A program made the position numbers and the translations under genes. 64,000 nt of DNA from Bombiscardovia asteroides_K (GTDB taxonomy: Bacteria; Actinomycetota; Actinomycetes; Actinomycetales; Bifidobacteriaceae), in NCBI RefSeq assembly GCF_048001765.1, contig NZ_CP181447.1, positions 1,736,001 to 1,800,000 on the forward strand. The letters run 5' to 3'. This document shows, piece after piece, positions 59,224-64,000 of the stretch. The notes beneath the pieces were generated by a model. That model did not search any database and had not been told where the DNA came from. It worked only from the letters and a program-made list of their open reading frames with translations. The number at the start of each line of letters is the position of its first letter. Position 1 is the first letter of the stretch.

Positions 59224-60648
59224 TCAGGACTTGTCTGCCGGGCGACGCCGGGCCAATATGGCCTCCACGCCGATGGACAGGGAGTCCTCGCTGCGATCAG
59301 GCGCTTCGACCTGGGCCTGCATCTCCCGCTTGTGAAAGTCGTCGGGCTGTCCAACAGACTTCTTCTTTTCGGGGGGACGGGCCACAGAGACCTGCCGGGT
59401 GGACTTGATCTCCAGGCTGTGAGGGCCCTCATCTTCGTTATGCTTGCCATCCTTGTCTGATCCCTCGCCACGGGCCGACCCCAGGGAGAAGGAGATCAGA
59501 TCCTGGCCAGCCGCCATACCGAAGGCATCCAAGGCCGGAGAGGGGCTGATACGTTCGAGTTCGTTGGTGGCATCCTCCTGAGCCTTAGCCGAAGCCGACG
59601 AATCCGGACGCTCCCTGCCAGCAGACGCAGAGACCGAGCTGGGCTTGCCCGAATGGGCAGAGGCGGATTGGGCGGGCGTCGACTGCGGGGAAGCCGAGCG
59701 GGCTGCAGGCTTGGATGCCGAGGACTTGTCCACTGACGGTTTAGGAGCTGTGATCTTGGAGGCAGTCTTTTGGGCCTTTGAAGATTTGGTAGTTGCCGGT
59801 TTTGAAGTCTTCGGCCTAGAAGCTGCTTGTTTGGCCGGGGTCCGTTCGGAGGCCTTCCTGGCGACGGATGGACTATTCGACGCATGTCCAGTCTGTGCAG
59901 CGGCCTTCTCGGTCGACTTGACGGACCCGGCCGAACCCTTGGCCTTACTGCTGTCGACTGTCGACTTCGCAGTCTTGGCCGAATTGTGCCGTCGAGCCTT
60001 GAGGGCTACCTGCTGATCAGCCTTGGCTTGGGCCAGCGTTCGACGGATCTCACCCTGGTCAAGCACATCCGTGGCAGTTTCAGCACGGGCCTCAACCTTG
60101 GCCTGCCCAGACTTGCCGGAGGTCTTGCTCTTAGTCAGACTGGCCGCCTGCTGACGACGCTGCCGGGCACGCCGCTGGGCTAAATTGCGCTCCCAGGCCC
60201 GAGCCTGGGCTGAAGCATGCGCGCCTGCGGCCAACACCACTATCACTAGGGCCAGAGGAATCAGAGTGAACCATGGGCTGTAGCCCATAAGGAAGGAGCA
60301 TCCGGCCACAAGCAGGGTGATGACCAACAGGGTAACGACCAGGATGCGACGACGGCGTATGGCCGCGCGGCGCAACTGTCTGATCTGCTTGATGCGCTGG
60401 GCCTGACTGCGCCGGTTGCCATCCTGCTGCCCTTGCTGCATGACCAACCCTTTCACCGTCCTCGACTGCCTGTCGCAGAACCTCATGCCGTCTTCCCGCC
60501 CGACCATGTGCAGGGAGGTGGAAAGCCTGTCCTGGCGATGCTCCGAGGCCCGCTTCATACCCTTGACAGTGCGAAACGGCAGCCAACCCAGCACCAGAAT
60601 CACCGCAATCACCAAAACCACGATGCTGCTGAGTGATTCATAAACCAT
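59224..60648 (-). CDS. SepX/GlpR-like membrane protein with a long disordered cytoplasmic region
   Basis: 474 aa. One membrane helix at residues 5-25 (SSIVVLVIAVILVLGWLPF), a basic segment, two more helices at about 103-142, then some 300 residues rich in Ala, Lys, Ser and Thr (histone-H1-like) and a short conserved-looking end (SPALDAFGMAAGQDLISFSL). The helix layout, and neighbours rimJ, 5-FCL, fmdB and mscL, match the actinobacterial locus of SepX/GlpR, a divisome membrane receptor for the gephyrin-like Glp. No Glp/MoeA-like gene is present here. Assignment is by context and topology, not by clear residue identity. No clear Shine-Dalgarno. Confidence 0.6.
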   Translation of the reverse strand: MVYESLSSIVVLVIAVILVLGWLPFRTVKGMKRASEHRQDRLSTSLHMVGREDGMRFCDRQSRTVKGLVMQQGQQDGNRRSQAQRIKQIRQLRRAAIRRRRILVVTLLVITLLVAGCSFLMGYSPWFTLIPLALVIVVLAAGAHASAQARAWERNLAQRRARQRRQQAASLTKSKTSGKSGQAKVEARAETATDVLDQGEIRRTLAQAKADQQVALKARRHNSAKTAKSTVDSSKAKGSAGSVKSTEKAAAQTGHASNSPSVARKASERTPAKQAASRPKTSKPATTKSSKAQKTASKITAPKPSVDKSSASKPAARSASPQSTPAQSASAHSGKPSSVSASAGRERPDSSASAKAQEDATNELERISPSPALDAFGMAAGQDLISFSLGSARGEGSDKDGKHNEDEGPHSLEIKSTRQVSVARPPEKKKSVGQPDDFHKREMQAQVEAPDRSEDSLSIGVEAILARRRPADKS

Positions 60649-60724
60649 AGGTACTACGTTAGTTGACGGTATGCCCCAAGCGGCAAGTCAAACCCAGCGT
60701 GTCGACCATATCCGCCCCAGAGGT

Positions 60725-61378
60725 TCATAGACGATCCAGCAGATCGGGATCGAATTGGTCGCTGATCCAGGCAAAGGTCAGGTGGTCCCTCCACTGTCCG
60801 TTTACATACATGTAGCTGCGGCGCAGTCCCTCCGGCTCCATGCCCAGCTTTTGGACCACACGCAGGGAACGCTGGTTTTCAGGCAGAATCGCCACCTCCA
60901 GACGGTGCAGATGAGGCCCCCGCCTGTCCCTGAAGGCCCAATTCGCCAACATCGTCAAGGCCAGGGGCGCGAATCCGTGACCAATCCAATCCTGGTCCAC
61001 CCAGTAGCCCGCTACCCCCGTGCACATGGATCCATAACGGATGGCGCCCAGGGAGATCTGCCCTACGATGCTCTGATGAAACTCCATCAGGAAGACCGCC
61101 GAAGTGCCCTCCTGCCGGGCACGCTCCAGCTCCTGCATCCACTGGGCATAGGTCATGCCAGGTCCATGGCGGGGGTCCCCTGATTCCCATGGCGCCAGCC
61201 AATCGCGGTTCCTCCAACGAACCGCATTCCAGGCTGCCTGGTCACCCTCGCGGATGGGCCTGAGCAGGAAGTCCCCATGGCCTGGAGGCGGAGTCAGACA
61301 ATCAGGCAAATCCAGTGCATGGGCCGAGCGGGCACGGGAACCCTGCCAGACCTGGCGGAAGGTATGCAGAACCGACAT
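60725..61378 (-). CDS. RimJ/RimL-type GNAT acetyltransferase
   Basis: 217 aa. GNAT fold: LLRPIREGDQAAWNAVRWRN, beta-4/5 region GQISLGAIRYGSMCTGVAGY, acetyl-CoA-site WIGHGFAPLALTMLANWAF, and LEVAILPENQRSLRVVQKLG with LRRSYMYVNGQWRDHL. Family members acetylate ribosomal protein N-termini (S5, L12) or other amines; the target here is unknown. Divergent from the 5-FCL gene over 79 nt. Confidence 0.88.
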   Translation of the reverse strand: MSVLHTFRQVWQGSRARSAHALDLPDCLTPPPGHGDFLLRPIREGDQAAWNAVRWRNRDWLAPWESGDPRHGPGMTYAQWMQELERARQEGTSAVFLMEFHQSIVGQISLGAIRYGSMCTGVAGYWVDQDWIGHGFAPLALTMLANWAFRDRRGPHLHRLEVAILPENQRSLRVVQKLGMEPEGLRRSYMYVNGQWRDHLTFAWISDQFDPDLLDRL

Positions 61379-61457
61379 GACCCCATATTCTCACCGAACG
61401 GCAACCGAGGCGGGCATGCGTCCACTGGGGAAAGCCCCTGCTGGTAGAACTGAGGAC

Positions 61458-62135
61458 ATGAACGAACAGGGACGCATCAATAAGGACAAGCAGAATCGGC
61501 GTGACCGGCTACTTGAAGTCCGGCGGCACATCGACCGGGCTCAATGCCTGGAAGCAGGCCGCAAGCTGGCCGATCTGCTGGCCAGTCAGGTGCTTGCCAG
61601 ATTCAAAGGCTCCCGAGGCCGCCAGAGCCTGATCGTGGCTGCCTTTTCCTCCATTCGGGGGGAGATAGCCATGGACCCCAGCCTGGACCTTCTGCTGGGC
61701 CGGGGTTACCAGGTGCTTATCCCTATGCTTGGTACGGGCATCCAAGTAGGTTGGGGACGCCTGCAATCAAAGCAGGATCTGGATGGCATGAAGCGGATTC
61801 CCGGCTGGCGGCCGGACGAGCCCGATGTGTCGGCCCTGCCAGCACAGGCCTTGAATCAGGCCGACCTGATTCTGGTGCCCGCACTGGCCATCGACCATGC
61901 CGGCATTCGTCTGGGTCGGGGCGGCGGCTGGTATGACCGGGCTCTGGACCTGCGCGCCGAACAGGCTCCAGTGGTGGGCATCTGCTGGCCTGGCGAATTC
62001 GTGGAAAACCCTCTGCCCCATCTGGACCATGATCTTCCTGTGGATGCCGTCCTGACGCCCCAAGGTTTCACGCCCACAGCCGCAGGTCTGTCACGAAGGC
62101 CCGGAGCGGACCATAATGGTGATGAACATGACTGA
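61458..62135 (+). CDS. 5-formyltetrahydrofolate cyclo-ligase
   Basis: ATP-dependent conversion of 5-formyl-THF to 5,10-methenyl-THF. 225 aa from the ATG at 61458, preceded by TGAGG; a longer frame from 61155 is antisense to the acetyltransferase gene and was rejected. Conserved IVAAFSSIRGEIAMDP, QADLILVPALAIDHAG and the ATP-site loop LGRGGGWYDRAL. Confidence 0.9.
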   Translation: MNEQGRINKDKQNRRDRLLEVRRHIDRAQCLEAGRKLADLLASQVLARFKGSRGRQSLIVAAFSSIRGEIAMDPSLDLLLGRGYQVLIPMLGTGIQVGWGRLQSKQDLDGMKRIPGWRPDEPDVSALPAQALNQADLILVPALAIDHAGIRLGRGGGWYDRALDLRAEQAPVVGICWPGEFVENPLPHLDHDLPVDAVLTPQGFTPTAAGLSRRPGADHNGDEHD

Positions 62136-62236
62136 CGAGAGGCCCGGTGCCGATTCTTCTGGTCGAAGCCACCACTAGGATATTGGGTGTTGAACCAATC
62201 GTCGCGCGAACCGACCATCAGCGGAGGGAAAGAACG

Positions 62237-62452
62237 GTGCCCACCTATCATTATCGTTGCAAGAACTGCGGATACGACTTTACCAAGGAGCAGTCTTTCA
62301 ACGACGAGCCCATCACCATCTGCCCCAAGTGCGGGCAGCAGCAGGTCCGCAAGGTCTTCTCCGCAGTGCCCATCGAGTTCAAGGGCCATGGTTTCTACCG
62401 GACCGACGGAGCCTCATCTTCCTCCTCTTCAAGCTCCACAAGCAGCAAGTAG
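62237..62452 (+). CDS. FmdB-type zinc ribbon protein
   Basis: 71 aa. The GTG at 62237 is preceded by GGAGGG eight nt upstream and gives the family N-terminus VPTYHYRCKNCGYDF. Two CxxC pairs (CKNC, CPKC) make a zinc ribbon, followed by a Ser-rich tail. Regulatory or metal-handling roles have been proposed for the family; function here is unknown. 101 nt after 5-FCL. Confidence 0.9.
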   Translation: MPTYHYRCKNCGYDFTKEQSFNDEPITICPKCGQQQVRKVFSAVPIEFKGHGFYRTDGASSSSSSSSTSSK

Positions 62453-62524
62453 ATCGAGAAGCACATTCGACCACATCGACCATGCGGACCCATATGCCTG
62501 CCAAAATCCTGACAGGCTGGGGGC

Positions 62525-64000
62525 ATGGTCGATTTTTCCATCTTCACCAATAAGAACAGGCCTTCAGCTACCACCGGTTCCCTGACCCGACGACGGCGGC
62601 TTTTTAAGCTGCGACGTGCGGGAGCCGCCCTGGCATTGGGGCTGGCGGTCTTCTGCACCTTGCAGATTCTGGTCCAGGCCCAGGGCCGCCTGTCTGTACT
62701 GGTCGCCTCGCGGCCTATTGCACGCGGATCAGCTATCGAGCCTGGCATGGTTGAAACGCGTATCCTGCATGGCAGGGAACGGCTGCCCGGCCTGATTTCT
62801 ACATTTGGGCAAGTACGTGGGCGGCGGCTGATGATCAGCCTCCACACAGGGCAACCGTTGACCACGGCCATGATCAGCAGCAGACCGGCACAGCCACCCG
62901 CGACCACCCCGGTGACCGTCCGCCTGGCCGACGATCCAGGAGACCTGCAGGCTGGCGACAAGGTGAATTTGCTGGCCTCGGGAGACTGCCCAGCCAGTGC
63001 CGGCATGCATTCTGTTCAGCCGAATTCTCTGCCACCCTCATACGCGAGAGATCAGCCAGGTTCTGACGGCGAGCCAAGGCCTCCCCATGTCCAGCAAGTC
63101 AACGGCCTGCAAACGTCAGCTCCCAGGCAGTCTTCAGGTGGTGGAGGCTGCATGATAGCCGAGCAGGCGTTAGCTCTACAGACGGCGCAGGCCATCGCCA
63201 AAGATCGATCCGATCTGGAAGCACGGGAGGGCAACCAGTTCCGGCAAGCGTCCCAGGCGGTCTTCGCCCTTGATGCCAGTCAGGCTCTGCTCCTGCTATC
63301 GCTGGATCCATCTACACCTGTCATTGCCATCCGCCCCGACAGAACTTCTGCACCGACACCCTCCATTCATGTCGGAAAACCGAAACCAACCTGGGCCCGC
63401 GATAATGGAGGAAGAAGCAGGCATAGGTGCTCTATGCCTCACATCAGCTACGGAAGGATGCAGGATGGCCTCGATCAATCAGGTGGCGGCCAAGGATACC
63501 GCCGAAGCAGTCCACAAAATCTCGCAGATCAGCAACAAGGGCGTGCTGGGCGAGTTCAAGCAGTTCATCTCGCGCGGATCCATGGTGGATATGGCCGTGG
63601 GCGTGGTCATGGGTTCGGCGGTGACCAGCGTGGTCAACGCCATCGTCAACAATCTGATCAGCCCCCTGATTGCCATGATCTTCGGCAAACCGGACCTCTC
63701 AGGACTCCTGACCATCACCTACCGGAACGCCACCATCTCCTTCGGCGCCATTCTGACAGCCCTGCTCAATTTCCTCTTAATCGCCATCGCCGTGTACTTC
63801 TGCATCATCATGCCCATCAACAAGCTGCGGCAGCTGAGCCGGGCGGCCTCAGGCATCAAGGACCAGCCCAACGCTCCCAGCCCCCAGGACCAGAGCCTGC
63901 AGCTGTTGCGCCAGATTGCGGACGACATCCACCAATCGACAAATGCAGACAGTCAACAGGCTGGAACCGGACTGCCCAGGAACCAGGATTAGGACCGACA
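62525..64000 (+). CDS. SAF domain membrane protein; frame stays open through mscL to the window edge
   Basis: Starts ATG at 62525. Residues 28-50 form a membrane helix after a basic RRRRLFKLRR stretch. A SAF/CpaB-like domain follows (LVASRPIARGSAIEPGMVE, RRLMISLHTGQPLTTAMIS, VRLADDPGDLQAGDKVNLL), and FALDASQALLLLSLDPSTPV ends the recognisable part near 63340. I found no in-frame stop up to base 64000, so the frame overlaps all of mscL in a different frame. A +1 shift between about 63320 and 63400 would reach the TAA at 63403-63405, so a lost stop or frameshift is likely. Related SAF proteins act in pilus assembly or secretion; function is unknown. Confidence 0.6.
   Translation, partial: MVDFSIFTNKNRPSATTGSLTRRRRLFKLRRAGAALALGLAVFCTLQILVQAQGRLSVLVASRPIARGSAIEPGMVETRILHGRERLPGLISTFGQVRGRRLMISLHTGQPLTTAMISSRPAQPPATTPVTVRLADDPGDLQAGDKVNLLASGDCPASAGMHSVQPNSLPPSYARDQPGSDGEPRPPHVQQVNGLQTSAPRQSSGGGGCMIAEQALALQTAQAIAKDRSDLEAREGNQFRQASQAVFALDASQALLLLSLDPSTPVIAIRPDRTSAPTPSIHVGKPKPTWARDNGGRSRHRCSMPHISYGRMQDGLDQSGGGQGYRRSSPQNLADQQQGRAGRVQAVHLARIHGGYGRGRGHGFGGDQRGQRHRQQSDQPPDCHDLRQTGPLRTPDHHLPERHHLLRRHSDSPAQFPLNRHRRVLLHHHAHQQAAAAEPGGLRHQGPAQRSQPPGPEPAAVAPDCGRHPPIDKCRQSTGWNRTAQEPGLGPT
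63465..63992 (+). CDS. mscL: Large-conductance mechanosensitive channel MscL
   Basis: Pentameric membrane channel that opens on hypo-osmotic shock. 175 aa from the ATG at 63465, with GGAAGG seven nt upstream. GEFKQFISRGSMVDMAVGVVMGSAVTSVVNAIVNNLISPLI is split as amphipathic N-helix plus first membrane helix; the second membrane helix is FGAILTALLNFLLIAIAVYFC. The N-terminal 25 residues and a Gln/Ser-rich C-terminal tail are longer than in E. coli. Upstream in-frame ATGs at 63270 and 63405 have poorer sites. Confidence 0.92.
   Translation: MASINQVAAKDTAEAVHKISQISNKGVLGEFKQFISRGSMVDMAVGVVMGSAVTSVVNAIVNNLISPLIAMIFGKPDLSGLLTITYRNATISFGAILTALLNFLLIAIAVYFCIIMPINKLRQLSRAASGIKDQPNAPSPQDQSLQLLRQIADDIHQSTNADSQQAGTGLPRNQD

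Noticed and set aside
1..64000. CRISPR arrays, rRNA genes, insertion sequences, prophage genes
   Set aside because: No regularly spaced repeats, rRNA sequence, transposase or integrase motifs were seen on either strand.

Overview
The window looks like a chromosome segment of a high-GC actinobacterium, most probably Bifidobacterium. Pointers are a bifunctional AdhE placed between rpsI and the S10 operon, the fdxA-dapC pair, a tRNA-Tyr/Thr/Met-rpmG cluster, a short-LID adenylate kinase, groES under a CIRCE element, NrdR-type operators, and a 5-FCL/FmdB/SAF/MscL neighbourhood. The species cannot be fixed from sequence alone. A hexuronate pathway in a bifidobacterium would fit a plant-feeding or insect-gut host; that is inference.

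Layout. 1-6232: partial DUF5107/TPR protein, then a heterodimeric ABC exporter pair downstream of adk. 6233-18239: adk, secY and the complete S10-spc ribosomal operon, all on the minus strand. 18525-23414: adhE with a Rex-like operator, rpsI-rplM with a clear promoter, and a repeat protein. 23523-29079: YigZ, tRNA-Ser(GCT), dinB, dapC, fdxA and an APC amino-acid permease. 29296-41809: a hexuronate catabolic island (uxaA, uxaC, two lacI-type regulators, uxuB, uxuA, uxaB, a KDPG aldolase, a KDG kinase). 42049-43287: murB. 43696-51017: a second island made of a UroD-superfamily protein with a methyltransferase-type zinc motif, a lipoprotein, a fused LivHM permease, a fused LivGF ATPase and a MetY-like enzyme, preceded by a structured leader. 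51153-51599: rpmG and three tRNAs. 51717-57353: a ribonucleotide reductase locus with one NrdE, two NrdI and two NrdF proteins. 57532-64000: aminotransferase, groES, a SepX/GlpR-like membrane protein, RimJ-type acetyltransferase, 5-FCL, FmdB, SAF protein and MscL.

How the genes work together. The hexuronate genes cover every step from glucuronate and galacturonate to pyruvate plus glyceraldehyde 3-phosphate, but no hexuronate importer or pectinase is seen here. The second island encodes uptake by a branched-chain-amino-acid-type ABC system, a predicted thiol methyltransferase and a sulfhydrylase, suggesting acquisition of a methylated sulfur or nitrogen compound. In the RNR locus the second NrdF (55804-56868) has lost three metal-binding glutamates and carries Gln, Ser and Lys instead, the hallmark of metal-free class Ie R2 proteins. 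The neighbouring NrdF (51717-52712) keeps all ligands, and both transcription units are preceded by paired NrdR-like boxes.
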